From NCBI GenBank assembly GCA_049273695.1, contig JBASRE010000033.1, positions 1 to 64,000 of the forward strand: 64,000 nt of DNA, given 5' to 3'. The position numbers were made by a program, and so were the translations under genes. The notes beneath the pieces were generated by a model. The model was not told the DNA's origin, did not search any database, and saw only the letters and a list, made by a program, of their open reading frames with translations. This DNA is from UBA11740 sp049273695. GTDB lineage: Bacteria > Acidobacteriota > Blastocatellia > Pyrinomonadales > Pyrinomonadaceae. Positions 1 to 7,740 of the stretch are shown piece by piece. Position 1 is the stretch's first letter. Each line of letters starts with the position of its first letter.

Positions 1-118
<118 letters not shown>

Positions 119-126
119 CAAACAAA

Positions 127-150
127 AGAGGCGGGACAAGTCCCGCCTCT
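127..150 (-). terminator. Rho-independent terminator of the S41 protease gene
   Basis: An 11-bp perfect inverted repeat (AGAGGCGGGAC / GTCCCGCCTCT) with a 2-base loop is followed on the minus strand by TTTTGTT. It lies 25 bases past the stop codon of the protease gene and directly precedes the group II intron boundary. Confidence 0.85.
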
Positions 151-174
151 AAACATACCGAACATTAAGGAAAG

Positions 175-1896
175 TTAAGGTAGCGTGGTGCGCGCTCGCA
201 TCGCGGCCATGGCCAGGTCGCGTGCCCGCGGCAGAACCTCGACGGCTTTCGCGACCTGACTATCGTGTTTCATCAGAACCTGCGTTGCGGTGACCGTTCC
301 ATAGGCAGCCATCGCCAGGTTGTAACGCAACTGACTCTCGACAAACGGCCGGTTCCGATCGACCTGGGGAAGAAGGCCTTTGAAATTCTCGTCTTTCGCG
401 ACGTAATTCCGAAAAGCCTGGTAGAACTCGTTCGAAGACGGAAAATCATCGGCGTCGATCACGTGGTCGTAATCAATCGGGCGGTCGACTTTGAATTTCT
501 CAAAGCCCGCCACGCGGCCGCTCGCGACCTCGCGCGCGAAAAAGAAGATTGGGCTGCGCAGACGGTTCTGGGCCGTGCTCGGGACCTCGGCACTCACGAT
601 TTCGTCCGGCGTAATTCCACCGCCACCGTACACGGTGCGGCCAGTGTCGGTCCGCATGGCCGGGCCAGTCGGCCGAACCGGAGTGTTGCTGCTGTCGCGC
701 AAAGTGCCGCCGCGAGAGATGTAGTTGTACCAACTGCCGTCTGAGAAATCACGCTGAATCAGACGCCCGGAAGGTGTGTAGTAATACGCTGAAGTCAGCG
801 TCATCCCCGCGCCATAGTCCAGCCGCATAATCGTCTGCACCAGGCCTTTGCCAAAGCTGGTCTGCCCCACGATCAATCCACGATCATGATCCTGAACCGC
901 GCCGGCCACGATCTCAGAAGCTGACGCGCTGTACTCGTTGATGAGAATGACGAGCGGCACGCGATCAGGATTCGTCTTATTTGAAGTGTAGATGCGATCG
1001 TTCATGCCGTTGCGGCCTTTTTGCGACATGATGATCTGCCCGGCCGGTAGAAATGTACGCGCAACGTAAATTGCCTGATCGAGCAGGCCGCCCGGGTTGT
1101 TTCGCAGATCCAGCACCAGCGACGTCATGCCCTGCCCGTGGAGGTACTCGAGGGCTGCCTGCAAACCGTCGTCGGTGTCCGAGTTGAATCCGCGCGTCAT
1201 GTCGATGTAGCCCACGCCCGGTCGAATGAAGTAAGCATCGGGCACGGAAGGCTGTGGCACCGCGTTACGAATAATTTCGACGGCTTCCTGCTTTCCGGTT
1301 GAAGCACGAGTAACGGTCAGCGTCACGTGCGTGCCGCGCGGTCCGCGAATCTTGTCTCGCACTTCGGCGGAGCCCTTACCGTGCATCGAGACACCGTCAA
1401 CCGCGTCAATCCGATCTCCGTAACGCAACCCCGCGCGCGACGCCGGCGAGTTGTGGAAAGTAGCGCTGATATACGTATCGACTGAGTTGCCAATCGCGTA
1501 ATTCAGGATTGATGCGCCGATGCCGTAGTACTCGCTGCGCTGGTCGCTCAGCATGTCTTCGAATTCCTGGCGGTCGAAATAGTTCGAGTGCGGATCAAGC
1601 GACCTCAGCATGCCAAAGATCGAAGACTTGTAGACGTCGTTGTAGTCCAGCTTGTTGCCGTCAATATAATTTTGCTTGATGACGGCGAGCGCTTCCTCGA
1701 AATCCTGTGTGATCGCGCTCGAGTTCACGCTCGGTGTGGTGACGCGCGGACGGCGCGCACTAGCCGGCGGTACGGTCTTGCCGGTCGTGTTACCGGAAGA
1801 GCGAGGCTGCGCCAGAACGAAACCTGGCAAAGTGACGGCCAAAAGAATTAGGGTTGCGAGTGCTACAGAAATCTTGTGCTTCACTGAGAACCTCAT
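175..1896 (-). CDS. S41-family C-terminal processing peptidase (CtpA/Prc type), secreted
   Basis: This 573-residue serine protease should act in the periplasm, cleaving proteins from the C terminus. A signal peptide covers about residues 1-29, ending at VLAQ. A PDZ domain follows at about 120-205 (YYGIGASI, then SPASRAGLRYGDRIDAVDG). The S41 catalytic domain starts near 225. The catalytic serine lies in the SASASE motif (323-328) and the general-base lysine in GQTSFGKG (Lys350), so the Ser/Lys dyad is intact. About 180 residues after the catalytic core form a C-terminal extension that I do not recognise. The ATG is preceded by a modest AAGG ribosome-binding site. It is a single gene ending at a strong hairpin. 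The family assignment is firm; the substrate is unknown. Confidence 0.93.
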   Translation of the reverse strand: MRFSVKHKISVALATLILLAVTLPGFVLAQPRSSGNTTGKTVPPASARRPRVTTPSVNSSAITQDFEEALAVIKQNYIDGNKLDYNDVYKSSIFGMLRSLDPHSNYFDRQEFEDMLSDQRSEYYGIGASILNYAIGNSVDTYISATFHNSPASRAGLRYGDRIDAVDGVSMHGKGSAEVRDKIRGPRGTHVTLTVTRASTGKQEAVEIIRNAVPQPSVPDAYFIRPGVGYIDMTRGFNSDTDDGLQAALEYLHGQGMTSLVLDLRNNPGGLLDQAIYVARTFLPAGQIIMSQKGRNGMNDRIYTSNKTNPDRVPLVILINEYSASASEIVAGAVQDHDRGLIVGQTSFGKGLVQTIMRLDYGAGMTLTSAYYYTPSGRLIQRDFSDGSWYNYISRGGTLRDSSNTPVRPTGPAMRTDTGRTVYGGGGITPDEIVSAEVPSTAQNRLRSPIFFFAREVASGRVAGFEKFKVDRPIDYDHVIDADDFPSSNEFYQAFRNYVAKDENFKGLLPQVDRNRPFVESQLRYNLAMAAYGTVTATQVLMKHDSQVAKAVEVLPRARDLAMAAMRARTTLP

Positions 1897-2026
1897 GTTG
1901 CTGCCTTGAAAATCGAAGCGAAGACCTGAATGTGGGGAGCTGCCACACCGAACACCGACGCGTGCTCGCTTACAATCTTAACGGATGCGAAAAAAGCGGG
2001 CAAGGTTGCGTTTGAGGAAAAGACGG

Positions 2027-2168
2027 TCTTTGTGCTTTGGTCTTTGGACTTTTGGACTTTGGACTTTGGACTTTGGACTTGGACTTTGGACTTTGGAATA
2101 ACCCGATGACTCTTAAAGCCTCGTTTCTGGGCACGCAACACAAAGCACAAAGGACAAAGTACAAAGTA
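2027..2168. repeat. Heptanucleotide tandem array (TTTGGAC) with an inverted arm
   Basis: About eight imperfect TTTGGAC units run from 2027 to 2095. A second, inverted cluster of ACAAAG-type units follows at 2141-2168. The two arms could fold on each other. The array fills the gap between the S41 gene and the FHA-kinase gene. It resembles the short tandemly repeated repetitive (STRR) heptamers known from cyanobacteria. A second array with a different unit is at 15475. Confidence 0.8.
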
Positions 2169-2172
2169 CGTC

Positions 2173-3468
2173 TTACGCAACGTGCATCAGGGCCGTCCGC
2201 ATAGCCGCTGCGGATTGCCAGCGATGGGCAGGATCTTTTGCCAAAGCGCGCTCAATCACTTCTGCCGCCCGTTCGGGAACTTCGGGCGCGCGGCGGCGCA
2301 AAGGCACTATCTGGCCTTCGAATATAGCGCGGACCATGGCGGCCATGTCGCCTGCCGGGCCGACGTCCAGAGCAGTGTCGCCGGCGAGCAGACTGTACGC
2401 CGTCATGCCAAGGGCGTAGATATCCGAGGTTGGTTTGACGTTACGGAAGTCTTTGATTTGTTCAGGCGGCATGTATGCGAAAGTACCGGCCATGTCTCCG
2501 GCCATGGTGATTCCACTCATACCGGTGTTTGTGAAGCTCTTCGCGAGACCAAAGTCTGTCAGCTTGGCGGTGTAATTTGGGGCCGGCCCCGTTAGAAGAA
2601 TGTTCGACTCTTTGATGTCCCGATGGATGTAGCCCTGGCCGTGCGCATACGCGAGCGCGTCAAGCGATTGGGTGATGACATCCATGGCTTCCTTGTAGGG
2701 CATGCGTCCGCCCCGCGAATCGGCCAGTCGCGCCGCATCACAACCCTCGACGTATTCCGTGACAAGATAAACGGCGCCATTGTGAGTTCCGCTCTCGATG
2801 TAACGCACGATGTTGGGATGGTCGAGCGCCGCAGCCACGTCAATCTCGCGCATGAAGCGACGCAGTGCTTGATCAGTGACGGCCACTTCAGGCAGCAAGG
2901 TTTTGATGGCGACTGCTGCGCCCGTCTGTTCATTTCGCGCCAGCATCACGCAGCCCATGCCGCCGCGGCCAAGCATCTTGATCATCTCGTACCCGGGGAC
3001 GGGCTGCGGCTGACGCTTCAACTCTTCACGACACTCTTCACAGATAAACGTCATCGGCTCGTTCGTGGCTGAACCTTGGACGCATTCGCGCCGGCCGCAA
3101 TTGACGCATTCGATGGTGATCTCGAGAGGCTTTGTGAGCGTGGGCGCCTCAGCGTCCAGTGTTTGCTTCTCGACTTGCACATCGACTTCGAGAACGGTCT
3201 GGCCGCCTTGCAGCCGATCCCCGCTCTTCAGAAAAACTTCCTGCACGCGGTCGCCGTTGACGAACGTTCCGTTAGTCGAGCCCAGGTCGCGGAGAAAACA
3301 ACGCGGCGGCGCGATTTCGAGCAAACAATGATGGCGGGAAAAGAAACGGTCTTCCGGAAGATAAAGATGGGCATTTTCGCTGCGCCCGATCAGAAACGTG
3401 TCGTGCTGATCGAAAACAAACTCCTGCCCGTTGTACGGGCCGGCCAGAACTCGAAGCGTGACACGCAT
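2173..3468 (-). CDS. FHA-domain Ser/Thr protein kinase
   Basis: This eukaryotic-type protein kinase carries its own phosphothreonine-binding module. The N-terminal FHA domain (about residues 1-95) has the GRSENAHLYLP and SRHH motifs and the LGSTNGTFVNG loop. A four-cysteine zinc ribbon follows at about 120-150 (CVNCGRREC, then CEEC). The kinase domain (about 160-431) has the glycine loop GRGGMGCV, VAIK lysine, HRDIKESN catalytic loop, DFG and an APE-like PPE. No transmembrane segment is seen, so it is probably cytosolic. I chose the ATG at 3468 (MRVTLRVLAG) because the next ATG upstream, at 3510, lies inside the preceding gene. With this start the gap to that gene is 10 bases, suggesting co-transcription with the zinc-ribbon membrane protein. 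The sequence does not show the substrates. Confidence 0.9.
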   Translation of the reverse strand: MRVTLRVLAGPYNGQEFVFDQHDTFLIGRSENAHLYLPEDRFFSRHHCLLEIAPPRCFLRDLGSTNGTFVNGDRVQEVFLKSGDRLQGGQTVLEVDVQVEKQTLDAEAPTLTKPLEITIECVNCGRRECVQGSATNEPMTFICEECREELKRQPQPVPGYEMIKMLGRGGMGCVMLARNEQTGAAVAIKTLLPEVAVTDQALRRFMREIDVAAALDHPNIVRYIESGTHNGAVYLVTEYVEGCDAARLADSRGGRMPYKEAMDVITQSLDALAYAHGQGYIHRDIKESNILLTGPAPNYTAKLTDFGLAKSFTNTGMSGITMAGDMAGTFAYMPPEQIKDFRNVKPTSDIYALGMTAYSLLAGDTALDVGPAGDMAAMVRAIFEGQIVPLRRRAPEVPERAAEVIERALAKDPAHRWQSAAAMRTALMHVA

Positions 3469-3478
3469 CAGCGAATTA

Positions 3479-4474
3479 TCATTTGCTGATTTCGAGATCG
3501 TCGAACGCAACTTCGTTGGTGTCGCTGCTGTAGAAGCCGACGCGCCCGCGCAGGAAGCTCTCGGAATCAGTTATCGAAGTGACAAATTGTCCGTTGATGT
3601 AAAAGTCGAGCCGCCGATCGCGAATTCGCACCTCGAGCTGATTCGGAGTTGTGCCGGTGCGAATAGTGCTGGTGGCGGTCCAGCTTACCAGTTTGGTTTC
3701 GACGCTGTTCTTGTGCTGAACAATCGCGTACTTGGGACTCTCTCCTGAGTAGATCAGAAAACCGTAATCGCGGAACTGATTGTTTTCCCGGATGCCGTGG
3801 ACCAGCAAACCGTAGCCGGAGTCCGGCGATTCGCCTTCAACACTGCGCACGGTGGCGCGCACCGTCGAGTTGTCATCGTAGAATTCCGGCTTGTCAGGCG
3901 CATACATCACGATGTAGCCGTTGTTGCTGGCGATGATGTGATACTCATCATCTTCGTACCAGGTGCGGCCGTACTGTGACGAGCCTGTGTACCAGGTTTC
4001 GTTCGTGAAATCGTCCTTGTGAGAAGCCAACGTCGAACGCGTATTGGCATTCGTGTTCGAAGCGTTCGAATTGCGATTAGCCCGATTCGAGTTCGCATTC
4101 GAATTCGTGTTGGAGTTGTTATTGTTGTTTCCCCCCATGCTCGCCAGCACAAGGATTAGAATAACTACGCCGATTCCCATGAACGCGAGCACCGCTCCGA
4201 TGCCCAGAATCCATGGCCACACACTGCGTTTCTGCGGCGTCATCGGAGGCATCGGCGACCACTGCGGTGGCGGCGGCGTCGATGGCGGCGGCTGTCCCGG
4301 CCCGAAAGCAATCGTCGGCTGCGGCGTCGTCTCGCGCGACTGCGGATACTGGACGGTGGCGCTCGGGTCAAAAGAAGAAGGAGCGCTCGCGCTCACTAAA
4401 GGCGAGCCGTCATCCAGGCAAAAGCTTAGAGCCTCGTCGGTGTAAGTACGGTTACATTGCGGACAGCGCTTCAT
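3479..4474 (-). CDS. Zinc-ribbon single-pass membrane protein with a C-terminal jelly-roll-like domain
   Basis: The 331-residue protein opens with a double-cysteine zinc ribbon (MKRCPQCNRTYTDEALSFC) and a Pro-rich linker. A transmembrane helix sits at about 85-112 (WILGIGAVLAFMGIGVVILIL). An Asn-rich low-complexity stretch (about 113-147) precedes a beta-rich domain of about 180 residues. That domain resembles the concanavalin-like/DUF1080 folds common in Acidobacteriota and Planctomycetota, including a 'LEVRIRDRRLDFYINGQFV' type strand pair. The zinc ribbon should face the cytoplasm and the sugar-binding-like domain the periplasm. It lies 10 bases upstream of the FHA kinase, so a shared signalling role is plausible but inferred. 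No enzyme motif is visible. Confidence 0.72.
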   Translation of the reverse strand: MKRCPQCNRTYTDEALSFCLDDGSPLVSASAPSSFDPSATVQYPQSRETTPQPTIAFGPGQPPPSTPPPPQWSPMPPMTPQKRSVWPWILGIGAVLAFMGIGVVILILVLASMGGNNNNNSNTNSNANSNRANRNSNASNTNANTRSTLASHKDDFTNETWYTGSSQYGRTWYEDDEYHIIASNNGYIVMYAPDKPEFYDDNSTVRATVRSVEGESPDSGYGLLVHGIRENNQFRDYGFLIYSGESPKYAIVQHKNSVETKLVSWTATSTIRTGTTPNQLEVRIRDRRLDFYINGQFVTSITDSESFLRGRVGFYSSDTNEVAFDDLEISK

Positions 4475-4595
4475 CTTCGGGCCTCGATTCGTGGAATTCC
4501 GTTTAGCGACGCGACAACGTGGAAGATCGTGAATCGCGCCGAGAGTCTATACGAGAAGGTGAAGATCGCTCAAGTAAACCTGGCGCGGAAGTTCC

Positions 4596-4700
4596 TCTCA
4601 GTGTCTCAGTGACTCCTCTGTACCTCAGTGGTGAACTGTCGTTTGAAAGAATTCACCACAGAGACACCGAGTTCGCACAGAGACACAGAGAAAAACCATG
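4596..4700. repeat. Interspersed 'CTCTGTGTCTCTGTGG' type inverted repeat
   Basis: Two arms, CTCAGTGGTGAA (4624-4635) and TTCACCACAGAG (4652-4663), form an imperfect stem. They are flanked by further CAGTGTCTCAGTG and ACACAGAGA words. I recognise this CTC/GTG-rich wording as a dispersed repeat seen in many acidobacterial and deltaproteobacterial genomes. It occupies the gap between two convergently spaced regulatory genes and has no coding potential. Confidence 0.65.
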
Positions 4701-4717
4701 AGGATAACTCAACGAAG

Positions 4718-6388
4718 TCAGAGTGTCCGTCCGCAGCGACCGCAGAATTTTGTGCTGGAGGGATAGGTAACGCCGCAACCCGGGCACAGCACCTCAACCG
4801 GTCGCGGCGCCGACCAGGCGATTTGTGCACCGCCGAGTGACGCGCCGCAGCGGCCACAGAACTTTGTGCCGGCAGGTTGATCGACGCCGCAGCGCGTGCA
4901 ACGAATGCTGGTGCCCGGCGCTGGTGGAATGGGACGGTTCAGACTCGGCGTCGGAGCAATGCGACGCGGAGCAGACGGCCGGCCGCCGCTCTCAGCCGTC
5001 ACCATATCGAACGACGTGTTGCCGCAGCGCCCGCAGAACTTTGCGCCGGCCGCGAAGCGCGAGCCGCACTTCGCGCACGCCACAATTGCAGGCGTCTTGA
5101 TGTCGACACCTGACACACTGCCGAGACTTCCACCTTTTGATGGTGACAGCCCGCTGGACGCGGCCGACTTGAACTGGGCCTGAATGATTTGCTCCTCGGC
5201 GTCCCGGCGAATCTCGATCACGCGTTCGTCGTCTTTGTCACCGGCGTGCGCAATGCGCAGCACGTGCTGTCCCGGCGGAATCGAACTGAGAATCAAACGC
5301 CCGGAACGACCGACGCTGCCGTGCCGCTCGTCATCCACATAAACTTCAGCGCCCGCCGGCGCCATAACCACGACGCGCGTTTCACCTTCTTCTTCTTCGT
5401 GAATCGAAGCGCCACCCACCGCCTGATCGAATTCGTGGAACCATTCAGCGACCGTGGCCGCGCGCGCATCAGCTTCTTTCGTCAGCGCGTGCATGACGGC
5501 TTTTTCGACAGCGCTCGGAATGTCCGAACGCAGAGTACTGAGCGCCGGAGTTTCCTGCGTCAGCTTCTGCGCGAAGATCTGCATGATCTCGCCGGTGAAT
5601 GGCGGTCGTCCGCCGAGCATGTGATAGGCGATCGCGCCCAGCGCATAAACATCCGCGCGCGCATCAAGCACGGCGCCCGCATGCATCTGTTCGGGTGCCA
5701 TATATTCAGGCGTACCGAGAATTCCGCGCGAAGCGGGCCCTGAACCCGAAGTGATCCCGGCGAGACTCTGACTAATAATTTTGGCGAGGCCAAAATCGCC
5801 AACCTTGACGATGTCATCGCCCGCGAGCGTGCTGCCGTCTTTCTTTTTCTTTTGCACGATGAAGATGTTTGCGGGTTTGAGATCGCGATGGAGAATGCCT
5901 TCATCGTGGGCCGCTTCAACTCCGGCGCACGTCTGGCGCAAGAACGTCAGCGCCCGCTGTACCGGAATTGTGCCTTCGCGCCGCAGCAGTTGATAGAGCG
6001 ACTCGCCTTCAACGTATTCCATCACGAGGAAGAAGACGCCTTCCTCGCTTTTGCCAAAGTCCGTGACGCCGATGACGTTCGGATGCTGCACTGACGCGGC
6101 GGTGCGCGCTTCACGTTCGAAACGCGCGATCGCTTCGCCTTCCTGCAGGTCTTCGTCGGACAGAACGTCCGGCCGAATTGTCTTGACCGCAACGCGCCGC
6201 GTGATCAGGTTTTCATCACGCGCGACGTAAACCTGGCCCATCGCGCCGCGGCCCAAACGCTTCTCCAATCGATAACGCGCATTCAACAGCGTGGTACCCG
6301 GAAGCGTGTGCTTGGTTTTCGCTTGATCGTCAGGACACAGGAGTACTTCGTCGTCGTAACAGCGTTCGCAGCGGGGACATTCGCGCAT
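4718..6388 (-). CDS. Ser/Thr protein kinase with PEGA domain and C-terminal triple zinc ribbon
   Basis: This 556-residue kinase starts with a CPRCERCYDDEVLLC zinc-binding motif. The kinase domain (about 32-300) has GRGAMGQV, VAVK, HRDLKPAN and VGDFGLAK. A PEGA-like beta domain follows at about 335-405 (APAGAEVYVDDERHG, then IPPGQHVLRIAH). The tail has three CxxCG...FCGRCG zinc ribbons, ending two residues before the stop. There is no transmembrane segment, so it is probably cytosolic or docked through the PEGA domain. It lies upstream of the zinc-ribbon/FHA-kinase pair on the same strand, but 243 bases and a dispersed repeat separate them, so it is likely a separate transcript. Kinase function is firm; substrates are unknown. 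Confidence 0.9.
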   Translation of the reverse strand: MRECPRCERCYDDEVLLCPDDQAKTKHTLPGTTLLNARYRLEKRLGRGAMGQVYVARDENLITRRVAVKTIRPDVLSDEDLQEGEAIARFEREARTAASVQHPNVIGVTDFGKSEEGVFFLVMEYVEGESLYQLLRREGTIPVQRALTFLRQTCAGVEAAHDEGILHRDLKPANIFIVQKKKKDGSTLAGDDIVKVGDFGLAKIISQSLAGITSGSGPASRGILGTPEYMAPEQMHAGAVLDARADVYALGAIAYHMLGGRPPFTGEIMQIFAQKLTQETPALSTLRSDIPSAVEKAVMHALTKEADARAATVAEWFHEFDQAVGGASIHEEEEGETRVVVMAPAGAEVYVDDERHGSVGRSGRLILSSIPPGQHVLRIAHAGDKDDERVIEIRRDAEEQIIQAQFKSAASSGLSPSKGGSLGSVSGVDIKTPAIVACAKCGSRFAAGAKFCGRCGNTSFDMVTAESGGRPSAPRRIAPTPSLNRPIPPAPGTSIRCTRCGVDQPAGTKFCGRCGASLGGAQIAWSAPRPVEVLCPGCGVTYPSSTKFCGRCGRTL

Positions 6389-6630
6389 GTAGAGGTAAAT
6401 CGGTCGCTAAAGCTGAACCGCCAGAATAAGTCGTCGCCTCAAGACGGTCAATCGAAAACGCAACAACATATTGCGGCTCGCACCCGGCGACCCACTGGAA
6501 ACTGGGCCAAAATAAATGTCTTTACTTGATGGGCCAAGTGGTCTCATAATTTCGGCCCCTCGCGAATCAATTGAGGGCTGGGCCGATGATGACCCAGAAG
6601 AATGCGGGCGTCAGGCCCGCGTTTGTGTCT

Positions 6631-6690
6631 AGTGGCACAGACTTTAGTCTGTGAGCGCTTCACGAATCACAGACTGAAGTCTGTGCCACC
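6631..6690. repeat. Dispersed palindromic repeat, paired inverted copies (CACAGACTTYAGTCTGTG)
   Basis: Two inverted copies of the 21-base word TGGCACAGACTTTAGTCTGTG lie at 6633-6653 and 6668-6688. Each is itself a palindrome. The same pair occurs at 24038-24103. This copy ends three bases before the ribosome-binding site of the ku gene, so it would lie in the 5' leader of that mRNA. Confidence 0.85.
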
Positions 6691-6703
6691 CTGGAGGATC
6701 CCG

Positions 6704-7576
6704 ATGCGTTCGATTTGGAAAGGTCACATACGATTTCTGCTCGTCGCGATTCCGATTCGCGTCTACAACGCGCTCGAAGCGTCTGAGCGAATTCAGTTCA
6801 ATCAACTGCACCGCGACGATTTTGGCCCCATCGGTTACGACAAGCGCTGCAAAAAGTGCGGCGAGATCGTCACCAACGATCAGATCACGAAGGGTTATCA
6901 GTACGAACCTGATCGTTACGCGATCGTCGAACCGGAAGAGATCGCTAAGATCAAAATCAAGACGACGCGCGCCGTGGACATTCTTGGCTTTGTCGAGAGT
7001 TCCGAAGTTGCGCCGATGTTCTTTGACTCGCCTTATTACATTGGCCCCGACGGCCCGGTCGCCGAAAAGCCGTTCGCCCTCCTGCGTCAGGTTCTGAAAG
7101 ACACTGGCAAGATCGGCCTGGCGAAAGTTGTCCTTCGCGATCGTGAAGACCTCGTCGCGGTCTTTCCACACGACGACGGCATCGTGTTGCAAAAGCTGCG
7201 GTATCCGGCCGAGGTGCGCAAGGTCGAAGACGTGCCGGAGATTGATGCCACGCCGAAACTCGACAAGAAAGAGCTGGCGCTCGCGACCAGCCTTGTCGAA
7301 CAGATGATCACAACCTTCGCCGACATCGACACCGTCGATCATTATCACGAAGCGCTGCGCCAGCTGATCGATTCGAAGATCAAAGGCAAGAAGGTTACGG
7401 AGTTTGAGAAGTACGAAGAACCGCCGCGCATGGACATCATGACGGCGCTGAAGAAGAGCCTGCAGGCATCATCGCGCAAGCCGATGGTCAAAGCTGCGCC
7501 GGACGCGAAGAAGAAGGCCGCGCTTACTTTGGTGAAATCAAAACCTGCCACGGCGAAGAAACGGAAAGTTGGGTAG
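6704..7576 (+). CDS. ku: Non-homologous end-joining protein Ku
   Basis: Bacterial Ku forms a homodimeric ring on DNA ends and recruits the ligase/polymerase for end joining. The protein begins MRSIWKGHIRF, the standard family N terminus (SxWKGxxxFGLV). It carries the CKKCGEIV and RAVDILGFV segments of the core, and ends in a Lys-rich tail (KPATAKKRKVG) typical of DNA-binding extensions. I start it at ATG 6704 rather than further upstream because a strong GGAGG lies 7 bases before it and the upstream part is a palindromic repeat. This gives 290 residues, normal for the family. It is convergent with polX. No ligD is in the window. Confidence 0.95.
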   Translation: MRSIWKGHIRFLLVAIPIRVYNALEASERIQFNQLHRDDFGPIGYDKRCKKCGEIVTNDQITKGYQYEPDRYAIVEPEEIAKIKIKTTRAVDILGFVESSEVAPMFFDSPYYIGPDGPVAEKPFALLRQVLKDTGKIGLAKVVLRDREDLVAVFPHDDGIVLQKLRYPAEVRKVEDVPEIDATPKLDKKELALATSLVEQMITTFADIDTVDHYHEALRQLIDSKIKGKKVTEFEKYEEPPRMDIMTALKKSLQASSRKPMVKAAPDAKKKAALTLVKSKPATAKKRKVG

Positions 7577-7586
7577 ATAGGCCGCC

Positions 7587-7737
7587 CTTTCATTAACACC
7601 TTGCTTCAGCAAGGTGATCAGACGCACTCCGTTTCCTGACAACCGTTTTAACGGTTTACGAGTTAGAAGCCGTTGAAACGGCTTCAATTGTTGCGGGCAA
7701 TCCCAATCACCTCGCTAAAGCGAGGTGTTAATGAAAG
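7587..7737. repeat. Compound palindromic element (nested hairpins)
   Basis: A perfect 14-bp outer inverted repeat (CTTTCATTAACACC at 7587-7600, GGTGTTAATGAAAG at 7724-7737) encloses smaller hairpins. These are CACCTTG-CTTCAG-CAAGGTG, AACCGTTTTAACGGTTT, GAAGCCGTTGAAACGGCTTC and CACCTCGCTAAAGCGAGGTG. It fills the space between the convergent ku and polX genes and could terminate both. It has no coding potential. Confidence 0.85.
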
Positions 7738-7740
7738 TCC

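Noticed and set aside
2027..2168. CRISPR array
   Set aside because: The 7-base units are contiguous with no spacers; there are no cas genes. The same applies to 15475-15606.
6602..6703. A longer N terminus for Ku from 6602
   Set aside because: It would translate a palindromic repeat; a strong GGAGG precedes ATG 6704 and the family starts there.
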